The notes beneath the pieces are model-generated. The model was not told where the DNA came from, did no database searches, and worked only from the letters and a program-made list of their open reading frames with translations. Shown piece after piece: positions 42,689 to 50,696 of a stretch of 64,000 nt of DNA. Every line of letters starts with the position of its first letter. The first letter of the stretch is position 1. Made by a program: the position numbers and the translations under genes. The stretch comes from Maridesulfovibrio sp. (GTDB lineage Bacteria > Desulfobacterota > Desulfovibrionia > Desulfovibrionales > Desulfovibrionaceae): NCBI RefSeq assembly GCF_963666665.1, contig NZ_OY762999.1, positions 2,175,501 to 2,239,500 of the forward strand. The letters run 5' to 3'.

Positions 42689-44458
42689 ATGACTGAAAAA
42701 TATTTCGGTGCACGGCTTCAGGAAGATGGAAAATGTTCTTTTAGAATTTTTGCTCCGCACGCCCAACAGGTTAAAATAAAGATACAAAACCAACAAAACG
42801 ACTTTTACACTTTAATTCCGTCCCAGTATGGTTTTCACGAAATCACGTTAGATGAAGTTCAGTCCGGAGCCCTCTATTCTTATGTGCTTGATGACGGCCC
42901 TAGCATTCCTGACCCGGCTTCATCCTGGCAGCCGGACGATTTAAAAAACGCCTCTGCTGTAATAGGCCACCATTTTTTTGACTGGAGCGGGGATAATTTT
43001 TCCGGCCTGCCCATGAGCGAAATGATACTCTACGAAGCTCATATTGGCACGTTCAGCCCGGAAAAGAATTTTCAAGGACTCATCTCCAAACTATCTCACC
43101 TTAGCGAGCTAGGGATCAACACCTTACAGCTGATGCCTGTATCAAACTTCGCCGGAACTCAGGGCTGGGGATATGAAACAACCTTCCCTTATTCAGTACA
43201 CCCTCCATACGGAAATCCTGAAGACCTGAAGGCCCTGATTAAGCAATGCCACTTGCGAAACATAGCGGTTATACTGGATGTATCCTTCGGAAGTTTGATT
43301 CCGGTTGCTGCGCTGGAAGATGCCTACGCCCCATTCTTTAGCAATAAATACAATTCCCTTAATGGCCGGGCTTTAAATTTCGATGAAAAGTATAGCTACG
43401 GAGTTCGAGAATTTTACATTCAATGTGCTCTTTCGTGGTTGCGCGACTACCATGTTGACGGGTTGCGCATTAAAGATGCCGATCAGATTTTTGATCAGAC
43501 TCCCATCCATTTCCTTGAGGAATTAGCAAATAGAATCAAGGATTTTGCCAGCCAGAACAACAGAACTTGTGTGCTTATCAATGGAGACAAACGAAATGCC
43601 TTGCGCCCGGTACTGCCGCCGGAAAAAGGAGGCTACGGTCTGGATGCCCTTTACAGCGATGACTTTTACTGCGCGCTTCATAGTCAGATAACCGGAAACC
43701 ATGAAGGACGCTTTAAAGATTATGCAGCCCCGGAACGCATGGTTGCGGCAATGCAGTACGGTTTTGCCTACCGTGGTGAAATTTCGAATCACTACCTGAG
43801 ACGGCAGGGACGCAATAAATCAGAGCTGAGCGGATGCAAATTTATTGTTTACTCTCAAGGTCATGAAGAAAATTACGGCGACACATCCAAGTGCCGCATA
43901 ATTAAAAATGCCGGGTTCGAAGCAGCAAAACTGAGTGCCGGGGCAACACTGCTTTCACCCTATGTACCGATGATTTTCATGGGTGATGAATACGGCGAAA
44001 GCGCACCTTTCAATAATTTCAATGACTCGCAGGACGGGAATTGCCCTGATGAGTACTGTTTGAATTGGATGAACATTGAAAGCGATCAAGGCCGTGCAAT
44101 GTTGGCCCTTTACCGCAACCTGCTGAAAATCAGGAAGGAGCACCCTACCATTCATGAACCATGTCGCCATCGATGCCATGTGCAGGAGATAGCACCGGGG
44201 GTAATTTTAGTTTTCCGCAACTCGACATACGGAGACAGGAAATACGCTGCAGTACTCTTCAATTTTTCCAAGGATGATACAGAAAGCGCGATTGCCCAAT
44301 ACCTGCCGGAAGGGGTCTGGAACACCGAACTTTACAGTGCATCCAGCGCCTACTCCGGAAGAGCCTCGGCTTTACCGGAAATATTACCTCAGGATGGAAA
44401 AATAAAGATAGCAGCACAATCATTTGCCCTTTTCCTTCATTCGGAATTTCGGAATTGA
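42689..44458 (+). CDS. TreZ-like GH13 protein lacking the catalytic residues
   Basis: 589 residues with the full layout of maltooligosyltrehalose trehalohydrolase (TreZ): CBM48-like N-domain (about 1-95), (beta/alpha)8 barrel, and a C-terminal beta domain. It aligns well with TreZ at ILYEAHIGTFSPEKNFQGLI, WGYETTFPYSVHPPYGNPEDLK and SPYVPMIFMGDEYGE. However, the nucleophile Asp is Lys262 (DGLRIKDAD for DGxRLDAVH), the acid/base Glu is Asn298 (VLINGD for IAESD), the third Asp is Glu393 (SQGHEENYGD for NHDQ), and the DVVYNH block reads DVSFGS. It is probably not a glycosidase; a glucan-binding or regulatory role next to malQ is inference. No treY is present. Confidence 0.8.
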   Translation: MTEKYFGARLQEDGKCSFRIFAPHAQQVKIKIQNQQNDFYTLIPSQYGFHEITLDEVQSGALYSYVLDDGPSIPDPASSWQPDDLKNASAVIGHHFFDWSGDNFSGLPMSEMILYEAHIGTFSPEKNFQGLISKLSHLSELGINTLQLMPVSNFAGTQGWGYETTFPYSVHPPYGNPEDLKALIKQCHLRNIAVILDVSFGSLIPVAALEDAYAPFFSNKYNSLNGRALNFDEKYSYGVREFYIQCALSWLRDYHVDGLRIKDADQIFDQTPIHFLEELANRIKDFASQNNRTCVLINGDKRNALRPVLPPEKGGYGLDALYSDDFYCALHSQITGNHEGRFKDYAAPERMVAAMQYGFAYRGEISNHYLRRQGRNKSELSGCKFIVYSQGHEENYGDTSKCRIIKNAGFEAAKLSAGATLLSPYVPMIFMGDEYGESAPFNNFNDSQDGNCPDEYCLNWMNIESDQGRAMLALYRNLLKIRKEHPTIHEPCRHRCHVQEIAPGVILVFRNSTYGDRKYAAVLFNFSKDDTESAIAQYLPEGVWNTELYSASSAYSGRASALPEILPQDGKIKIAAQSFALFLHSEFRN

Positions 44459-44589
44459 TGATCAGATCCGGGATGTTTAAATCAGGTTAAAAGATATCGT
44501 CTGGACATCTCCCCACTTGCCCTGCAATATGATAATGTTAGATTTAGCGTGGCTGCAGCATATTATGCAGAGCAAGAAGGAGATATATA

Positions 44590-46101
44590 ATGAAACGTTC
44601 CAGCGGCATTCTTTTGCATTTCACATCAATGCCTTCCCGGTTCGGTGTCGGCGATCTTGGTCCGGCGGCATATGATTTCGCCGATTTTCTAGCTGAAGCC
44701 GGACAACGATTCTGGCAAGTGCTGCCCATCACTCCCACAGCTCCGGAGCTCTGCAACTCACCCTATTCGGGATTTTCAGCTTATGCAGCCAACCCGCTTT
44801 TGATCAGCCCGGAACTTATGGTCGATTACGGCCTGCTGGAATATGAAGACATTCTCCAACACACCCTGCCCGACACCGATCATGCTGATTTCGAAACAGC
44901 CGGAAGAGTTAAGGAAGAATTACTGCGCAAAGCTTTCGCACGGGTAGCGAACAATCTCCTCGATGAAGTGATTTTTAACCAGTTTATCTGGGATAATATG
45001 CACTGGATCAACGATTTTGCCCTTTTTACTGCCCTGAAAAAGCATTTCAAAGGTGAGAGCTGGGTCACATGGCCCGAAGACATACGCGACCGAACAGAAG
45101 ACGGTTTGCGTCATTGGGGCGAAAAGCTCTACCGCGAAATCCTATACGTAAAATTCTGCCAATGGATTTTCTTCCGCCAATGGGGGCAACTCAAAGACCA
45201 TCTTGATGAGATCGGGGTGGAACTTATTGGAGACGTACCAATCTACGTTACCCACGACAGTTCAGATGTCTGGGCCAACCGCAATATTTTTAAACTAGAC
45301 GAAAAGGGCGAAGCATATTGCGTAGCCGGTGTTCCGCCGGACTATTTCAGTAAGAATGGCCAGCTCTGGGGTAATCCTGTTTACAATTGGGAAGTTCTCC
45401 AGAATGACGGCTTCGGATGGTGGATCAGTCGCATGAAACACAATCTCGGACTGTACCATTGGGTACGCCTTGACCATTTCCGCGGATTTTCGGCCTATTG
45501 GGAAGTTCCCGCCGAAGCTGAGACAGCCATGGAAGGCTACTGGGTACCTGCCCCCGGCCATCAACTCTTTGAGAAACTCACTGAAGAAATAGGCTGCCTG
45601 CGAATTATCGCTGAAGATCTCGGCCACATCACACCGGATGTAATATGGCTTAAGGACCGCTTCCAACTTCCGGGCATGAACATCCTGCAATTCTCCTTTG
45701 GCGATGACATCGGTTATTGCGGCGATGCCCTGCATAACCACAAACGAAATTCCGTGGTCTACACCGGAACTCACGATAACAACACCAACAGAGGCTGGTT
45801 CCTCGAAGATGCGGACGAAGTCAGTCGCAAGCACCTGCTATCCTATCTAGGCCACAACTGGATAGATGACGCCAAAATTTCATGGGAGCTGATCAGGTTG
45901 CTCATGTCCAGCGTAGGCTGCTTGTGTGTGATTCAGGCGCAGGACCTACTCAACCTCGACGGCAAGGCCCGTATGAATGTCCCCGGTGAAGCCGACGGCA
46001 ACTGGGGATGGAAGCTCACCCCCGGACAGCTAAGCCCACTTATACGCGAAAAACTCGGTGAAATGACCGAGCTTTTCGGGCGGACCAGCAAAATTGACTA
46101 G
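44590..46101 (+). CDS. malQ: 4-alpha-glucanotransferase
   Basis: 503 residues, GH77 amylomaltase. It transfers alpha-1,4-glucan segments between maltooligosaccharides in the cytoplasm. Typical blocks: SGILLHFTSMPSRFGVGDLGPAAY, WQVLPITPT, NSPYSGFSAYAANPLL, YVTHDSSDVWANRNIFKLD, the nucleophile in HWVRLDHFRGFSAYW, the acid in IAEDLGHITPDV, and the third Asp in VVYTGTHDNNT. All catalytic positions are intact, in contrast to the GH13-like neighbour upstream. It starts AAGGAG-spaced at 44590 and is 131 bases after that gene, so the two may be co-transcribed. Confidence 0.95.
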   Translation: MKRSSGILLHFTSMPSRFGVGDLGPAAYDFADFLAEAGQRFWQVLPITPTAPELCNSPYSGFSAYAANPLLISPELMVDYGLLEYEDILQHTLPDTDHADFETAGRVKEELLRKAFARVANNLLDEVIFNQFIWDNMHWINDFALFTALKKHFKGESWVTWPEDIRDRTEDGLRHWGEKLYREILYVKFCQWIFFRQWGQLKDHLDEIGVELIGDVPIYVTHDSSDVWANRNIFKLDEKGEAYCVAGVPPDYFSKNGQLWGNPVYNWEVLQNDGFGWWISRMKHNLGLYHWVRLDHFRGFSAYWEVPAEAETAMEGYWVPAPGHQLFEKLTEEIGCLRIIAEDLGHITPDVIWLKDRFQLPGMNILQFSFGDDIGYCGDALHNHKRNSVVYTGTHDNNTNRGWFLEDADEVSRKHLLSYLGHNWIDDAKISWELIRLLMSSVGCLCVIQAQDLLNLDGKARMNVPGEADGNWGWKLTPGQLSPLIREKLGEMTELFGRTSKID

Positions 46102-46186
46102 TCTATTAATTTTACGTTCATTTTTAACCTCAATACACGTTAATTAAACTTTGCTCTCTTTTAACCAGCACAAAACATAAGCTAAA

Positions 46187-46885
46187 ATGAACAACAAACT
46201 ATATCATGATTATGCCTCTGAATACAGTGAGGCTATCAAACAAAATATTTACAATGCACTTTTCGAACGTCCTTCACTGCAAGCCATGCTGCCTGATATC
46301 AAAGGCAAAACAGTACTGGACTTGGGATGTGCTTCAGGAGAACACTCCAAACACCTGGCAAGTAAAGGTGCATATGTAACTGCCGTCGACATTTCCCAAG
46401 CAATGATCGACCTGATCCAGAAACAAAACCAAAGCAGCCTCAAGGCATACGCTCAAGATATTTCCAAAGGCCTACCCAATGAGCAAGATAAATCTTTTGA
46501 CGTGGTAATCAGTGGATTGACAATCCATTATATTAAAGACTTGAATCCCCTTTTTTCCGATATCAGCCGGGTTCTAAAACAGAATGGACAATTCATTTTC
46601 TCTACCCATCATCCAGTTATTGATTTTAAAAGCAGTGTTTCCGGAAATTATTTTGAAAAAGAACTGATCACCGAGGAATGGGACGTAATTGGTAAACCTG
46701 TAGAAGTTTCATTTTACCGTAGACCACTTACAGAGCTATTTTCCGCCATAACTCAAGCAGGACTTTGCGTTACCGCCCTGAACGAAGGAATGCCGCAAAA
46801 AGAGATACAGAAGCTTAATCCTGCAACTTACAAAAGACTCACGACAAAGCCTAACTTTCTATTCATTGAGTGCACTAAAAAATAA
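46187..46885 (+). CDS. Class I SAM-dependent methyltransferase
   Basis: 232 residues. Rossmann methyltransferase with motif I VLDLGCASGEHSKHLA (about 42-57), acidic VTAVDISQAMID and motif IV region DVVISGLTIHYI. The small-molecule UbiE/Methyltransf_11 type is likely. Substrate unknown. Monocistronic, 86 bases after malQ. Confidence 0.85.
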   Translation: MNNKLYHDYASEYSEAIKQNIYNALFERPSLQAMLPDIKGKTVLDLGCASGEHSKHLASKGAYVTAVDISQAMIDLIQKQNQSSLKAYAQDISKGLPNEQDKSFDVVISGLTIHYIKDLNPLFSDISRVLKQNGQFIFSTHHPVIDFKSSVSGNYFEKELITEEWDVIGKPVEVSFYRRPLTELFSAITQAGLCVTALNEGMPQKEIQKLNPATYKRLTTKPNFLFIECTKK

Positions 46886-47087
46886 GGCCAATATATTTAA
46901 ACTCCAGCGGAGTCATAAGTAAGCAGTCCCATGGATATTCATAGGACTGCCCATGCCCATGCCTGAACTTCATAATAAAGTTTCATCTCCGTAACCGAAT
47001 TGCGATTTTTTCCCAGACAGCCGGACGTATAAGCCCCATAGTCAAAGGATTAATAATCAATTCCACAATCCAAGTCGGAGGTTAATT

Positions 47088-47438
47088 ATGAATTCTTCCC
47101 AAAGAACCAGCATCAGAAAACATCTTGAAATAAAGCTTGCAGAACTCATTAAGCGAACCACTACCCGTGATACCGCTGTTGAAAGCTGCGCTGATGACAA
47201 TGAATATGCTTCCCGTATCAGCGAACAGAAGATCAATCTTGCCCTGCATGTGCGCGAGACAAAACTGATCAGGGATATGGAAGAAACTTTGAGCCGGGTA
47301 GACAGCTGGGATTTCGGCATTTGCGAAGATTGCGGCGAAGAAATTGCCATCGCCCGAATCAAAGCTAACCCGACCACCCGCTTCTGCGTGTACTGCCAAT
47401 CCCGTATGGAAGAAGACCAGCTTGGTCGTGTCGGGTAA
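47088..47438 (+). CDS. DksA/TraR-family zinc-finger protein
   Basis: 116 residues with an N-terminal coiled-coil region (about 5-75) and a C-terminal zinc finger CEDCGEEIAIARIKANPTTRFCVYCQ, the DksA/TraR signature with four Cys. The acidic DTAVESCADDNEYAS near the hairpin tip and the SWDFGICEDCG block are typical of DksA. It binds the RNA polymerase secondary channel to tune transcription; this one is shorter than E. coli DksA (151). TCGGAGG lies six bases before the ATG. Confidence 0.88.
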   Translation: MNSSQRTSIRKHLEIKLAELIKRTTTRDTAVESCADDNEYASRISEQKINLALHVRETKLIRDMEETLSRVDSWDFGICEDCGEEIAIARIKANPTTRFCVYCQSRMEEDQLGRVG

Positions 47439-47511
47439 TTTTGATATGGCTTAGCCTCTGTTTACAAATTATCCTCTTTATCGGGCTGGGGAAAAAGTAT
47501 AGTACAGCACT

Positions 47512-48213
47512 ATGTCATCAAGCTTGAAAATATCAGTCATCATTCCGGTGTATAATGAAGCGGATACTATTCGCTCCTGCATTGCGAATGTGAAGGAAAG
47601 TTGCGGGGATGATTCTGAGATAATAATCGTCGACGGTTCATCTGACGGATCTACTCTGTCCGCTGTTGACGACGCTGGGGTGTTGCTTTTGGCTTCACCT
47701 CCGGGACGTGCGGTCCAAATGAATTATGGGGAGCAGAAGGCCGAAGGAGACATTCTGCTCTTTCTTCATGCCGATACTACCCTGCCATCATCTGCGGGCA
47801 GTCTTGTCCGCAAAGCACTTCGCGCGCCTTGCACCACTGCCGGAGCCTTCAAGCTTGGCTTTGACTCTTCTTCACGCACTATGAAATTTATTGCCTTCCT
47901 CGCCGATCTGCGTTGCAGAATCGAGCGGATTCCCTACGGGGATCAAGCTATTTTTATTTCCAAAACCACATTTTTGGAACTGGGCGGTTTCCCCGAAATT
48001 CAGCTCATGGAAGATGTGGAATTTTTTCAGACTATCAAGAAAAAACGACTTGAAATCGTCATTCTCAAAGAATCGATTACCACTTCCGCCCGCCGCTATT
48101 TATCCACTGGCCCTCTACGCTGCGCCCTGCGCAACACTTTTTTGCGTCTGCTGCACCGCCTCGGTGTACGAACTCAAACTCTCGCAGCCATGTATTGTAG
48201 AAGGGAATCCTGA
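47512..48213 (+). CDS. TIGR04283-type glycosyltransferase (GT2)
   Basis: 233 residues, GT-A fold family 2. It has SVIIPVYNEADTIRSCI, IIVDGSSDGST, and LLFLHADTTLPSSAG (DxD-type metal site), with PYGDQAIFISKTTFLELGGFPEIQLMEDVEFF, the hallmark of the TIGR04283 group. That group is annotated for arsenosugar biosynthesis, but is common in genomes without the arsenic genes. Its stop lies two bases before the next start, and the partner gene belongs to TIGR04282, so the pair acts together. Confidence 0.85.
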   Translation: MSSSLKISVIIPVYNEADTIRSCIANVKESCGDDSEIIIVDGSSDGSTLSAVDDAGVLLLASPPGRAVQMNYGEQKAEGDILLFLHADTTLPSSAGSLVRKALRAPCTTAGAFKLGFDSSSRTMKFIAFLADLRCRIERIPYGDQAIFISKTTFLELGGFPEIQLMEDVEFFQTIKKKRLEIVILKESITTSARRYLSTGPLRCALRNTFLRLLHRLGVRTQTLAAMYCRRES

Positions 48214-48215
48214 CC

Positions 48216-48881
48216 ATGAAATGTGCCGTCATAGTATTTGTGAAATTTCCTGAAGCAGGCAAAGTCAAAACAAGGCTGGGCAAAGACATCGGATACGAGG
48301 CTGCAGCCAAGCTTTACAGTGCATTTGTGGGAGACATACTCCATAATCTTGACGAATCAGGATTCACGCCGATCATAGCTTTCGATTCTTTTCAGCCAGA
48401 AGATAAATATAAAGAGTGGCTGGGCAACAGGACTTTTATCCAGCAGCAGGGCAATGATCTCGGAGAGCGCATGCATAAGGCATTGCAGGAAGGATTCAAT
48501 TTAGGCTTCGATGTCTGCATCCTGACCGGAAGTGATCTGCCTGACCTTGATCCGGAATTTGTCCATCAAGCCGAACAAGCCCTGAAAAAAGCCCCCGCCT
48601 GCATTGGACCTGCAAGTGACGGGGGCTATTATCTGATCGGTTTTCAGAAAGAATTTCTAACTGACTATATCTTCAACGATATGGAATGGAGCACAGAAAG
48701 CGTCTTTAACGAGACAATTTCCCGATTAGAAAAGCTTAGTCTAAATCCGGCTATTCTTCCAAAGCATCAAGACATGGATACGGTGGAAGACTTGAAAAGA
48801 CTTCGCTGGAACCCGTCATCACAAGCCATATGCCCCCGAACTTCTGAACTTTTAAAAACTATTTTAAAACTCAATTATTAA
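48216..48881 (+). CDS. TIGR04282-type nucleotidyl/glycosyltransferase
   Basis: 221 residues, DUF2064/TIGR04282 family: VIVFVKFPEAGKVKTRLGKDIG is the diagnostic nucleotide-binding N-terminus, followed by TGSDLPDLDPEFV and GPASDGGYYLIGF. Relatives are annotated as arsenosugar-biosynthesis glycosyltransferases. Two-gene operon with the TIGR04283 gene. There is no ArsM or radical SAM arsenic gene nearby, so the arsenosugar role is doubtful. Confidence 0.85.
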   Translation: MKCAVIVFVKFPEAGKVKTRLGKDIGYEAAAKLYSAFVGDILHNLDESGFTPIIAFDSFQPEDKYKEWLGNRTFIQQQGNDLGERMHKALQEGFNLGFDVCILTGSDLPDLDPEFVHQAEQALKKAPACIGPASDGGYYLIGFQKEFLTDYIFNDMEWSTESVFNETISRLEKLSLNPAILPKHQDMDTVEDLKRLRWNPSSQAICPRTSELLKTILKLNY

Positions 48882-48891
48882 AAGTTTTAGG

Positions 48892-48964
48892 AGTGTCCAG
48901 AGAATCCCTTTGTCACAAGGGTTCTTTGGTCCCCGAAGGGCCATCGGAGAGCCGCCGGAGGCAC
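48892..48964 (-). repeat. Copy B of the intergenic GCCTCCGGCGGC element
   Basis: On the minus strand it begins TGCCTCCGGCGGC two bases after the stop of the minus-strand gene ending at 48966. An inserted-looking GGCCCTTCGGGGACC hairpin follows, then GAACCCTT-gtgaca-AAGGGATTC and the tail ACTCCTAAAACTTTT. It also lies just past the plus-strand stop at 48881, so it may serve both genes. Confidence 0.7.
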
Positions 48965-48965
48965 C

Positions 48966-49223
48966 TTAATACTCAACAATATTCAAGCGATCTTCATCAG
49001 AATCTTTACGGCGGGTAAAGCGTAAACGGTCACAGCCAAGATCATCTATTACATCGATATCCCAGTTGCCACCTGTTCCGAATCCACTCATAAGTTCTTC
49101 GCGGATACCGAGCCGGACCTGAAACTCGACCAACGGATTGGAGGTGGTATCGAGATGGTTAACGATGATGGGCACGAGTCCGCAAGTCACGCCTTTAAGG
49201 TCTACAAATTTACTGTCTTCCAT
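48966..49223 (-). CDS. Hypothetical 85-residue protein downstream of mnmE
   Basis: 85 residues beginning MEDSKFVDLKGVTCGLVPIIVNHLDTTSNPLVEFQVRLG. Cytoplasmic, no membrane segment. I do not recognise the family. Its ATG lies one base after the mnmE stop (TAAAATG), implying translational coupling to mnmE. The in-frame start further upstream would overlap mnmE. Confidence 0.65.
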   Translation of the reverse strand: MEDSKFVDLKGVTCGLVPIIVNHLDTTSNPLVEFQVRLGIREELMSGFGTGGNWDIDVIDDLGCDRLRFTRRKDSDEDRLNIVEY

Positions 49224-49224
49224 T

Positions 49225-50610
49225 TTATTTTCCAACGCAAAAATTTTCAAAAATTGAATTCAACACTTCCTGCGGCGTAATTTCCCCGGTAATCTCGGAA
49301 AGAGAGCTGCAGGCAGATTCAAGACGCACTCCGAGCAGATCGTAAGGCACCTGCATAGCAATATCATCCATAAGCTCTTCAAGCTCAACAAGAGCCTTTT
49401 TGAGGGAAACAGCCTGACGCGAGTTGGGAACCAGCTCATCGGGATCAGGCTCTCCTGCGCCTTGAAGGATATGCTCACGAATCAGTGCCGCCAACCGCTC
49501 AATACCCTGACCCTTTTTAGCTGAAATTTCAACAACCTCATACCCGGATTCACGCATAATTTCAGCGGGAGCAGGCTCAGCCTGCTCAAGGTCGGACTTG
49601 TTAATTACTGCTAGGCATCTGTCCGCCATATCAGCGAATTGCGGATCAAGGTCAGCAAGTGCGAAAGGCTTTGAACCGTCAATAATCAACAATACCAGAT
49701 CAGCCTGCGACGCCAGATCCCGGCCCATATCTACACCGGCAAGCTCAACAGCATCGCTGGTTTCGCGCAAGCCTGCGGTATCAACCACGCGGACCTGCAA
49801 ACCTTCAAGGTTGAGAGTTTCCTCGATAAAATCACGGGTAGTGCCGGGGATATCGGTAACAATTGCCCTATTACGCCCAAGCAGTGCGTTAAGCAGACTG
49901 GACTTACCTGCATTTACTTTTCCTGAAAGAACAGCAAGCCCGCCTTCGCGCCACGCCTTTGTGCGCTCAACACCGGAAAGAATTTCAAAAATATTTTTAA
50001 CCGCATCCCCAACTTCAGACTGCATCTGCTCCAAGGGAAGGCATTCCAGCTCGTCTTCAGGAAAATCGACGGCAACGCATAGCTGAGCACGCAATTCTTC
50101 CAAGCGAAGACGCAAAGTGCTAATACGTTCACCGAGCACGCCGGAAAGTTTGACCTTGGCAAGCTGTGCAGCGCCGCGTGAAGGAGCATGAATCATCTCA
50201 GCTACAGCCTCTGCCTGTGTCAAATCCATACGCCCGTTCAGGAAAGCACGCAGGGTAAATTCACCGGCGTTGGCCAGTCTTGCACCTTTGGCAAGAACTT
50301 CACCGAGAACAGCACTGAGAATGGCCCTGCCGCCATGACAGTTAATTTCAACAGTATCTTCCCCGGTATAGGAATTAGGCCCGGGCATGAACACGGTCAA
50401 TACATCGTCGATCTCAACGGATTCCGCATCAACAACAGTACCGTAATGCATGGTGTACGGCTTGAATCCGGAAAAGGATTCCTTTGCCGGACGAAAAATA
50501 TCGTTGGCAATGGATAGAGCCTGTTCGCCGCTGATGCGAATGATCCCGACCCCGCCGTCACCCGGAGGTGTGGCAATTGCGGCAATGGTTCCGGTGGAAG
50601 TGATGGACAT
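49225..50610 (-). CDS. mnmE: tRNA modification GTPase
   Basis: 461 residues. With MnmG it installs the carboxymethylaminomethyl group at wobble uridine U34. The N-terminal formyl-THF-binding domain starts TGTIAAIATPPGDGGVGIIRISG; helical domain with FTLRAFLNGRMDLTQAEAV; the G domain has VLSGKVNAGKSSLLNALLG (P-loop), DIPGTTRD, DTAGLRE and NKSD. The C-terminal FCVGK retains the conserved Cys-x-Gly-Lys. GGGAG lies before the ATG at 50610; the upstream in-frame start would be within the jag-mnmE spacer. Last conserved gene of the rpmH-to-mnmE cluster. Confidence 0.96.
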   Translation of the reverse strand: MSITSTGTIAAIATPPGDGGVGIIRISGEQALSIANDIFRPAKESFSGFKPYTMHYGTVVDAESVEIDDVLTVFMPGPNSYTGEDTVEINCHGGRAILSAVLGEVLAKGARLANAGEFTLRAFLNGRMDLTQAEAVAEMIHAPSRGAAQLAKVKLSGVLGERISTLRLRLEELRAQLCVAVDFPEDELECLPLEQMQSEVGDAVKNIFEILSGVERTKAWREGGLAVLSGKVNAGKSSLLNALLGRNRAIVTDIPGTTRDFIEETLNLEGLQVRVVDTAGLRETSDAVELAGVDMGRDLASQADLVLLIIDGSKPFALADLDPQFADMADRCLAVINKSDLEQAEPAPAEIMRESGYEVVEISAKKGQGIERLAALIREHILQGAGEPDPDELVPNSRQAVSLKKALVELEELMDDIAMQVPYDLLGVRLESACSSLSEITGEITPQEVLNSIFENFCVGK

Positions 50611-50637
50611 ATCAAAGTCTCCCTGAAAGAAAGGATA

Positions 50638-50665
50638 AACCCCGCAGACAGAAGTCCACGGGGTT
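50638..50665 (-). terminator. Hairpin between jag and mnmE
   Basis: On the minus strand AACCCCG pairs with CGGGGTT over a 14-base loop, followed by TATCCTTTCTTT. It may partly separate mnmE from the upstream cluster. Confidence 0.55.
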
Positions 50666-50696
50666 TTCAAAGTCATTATTCACCGCTCGTGAACAA

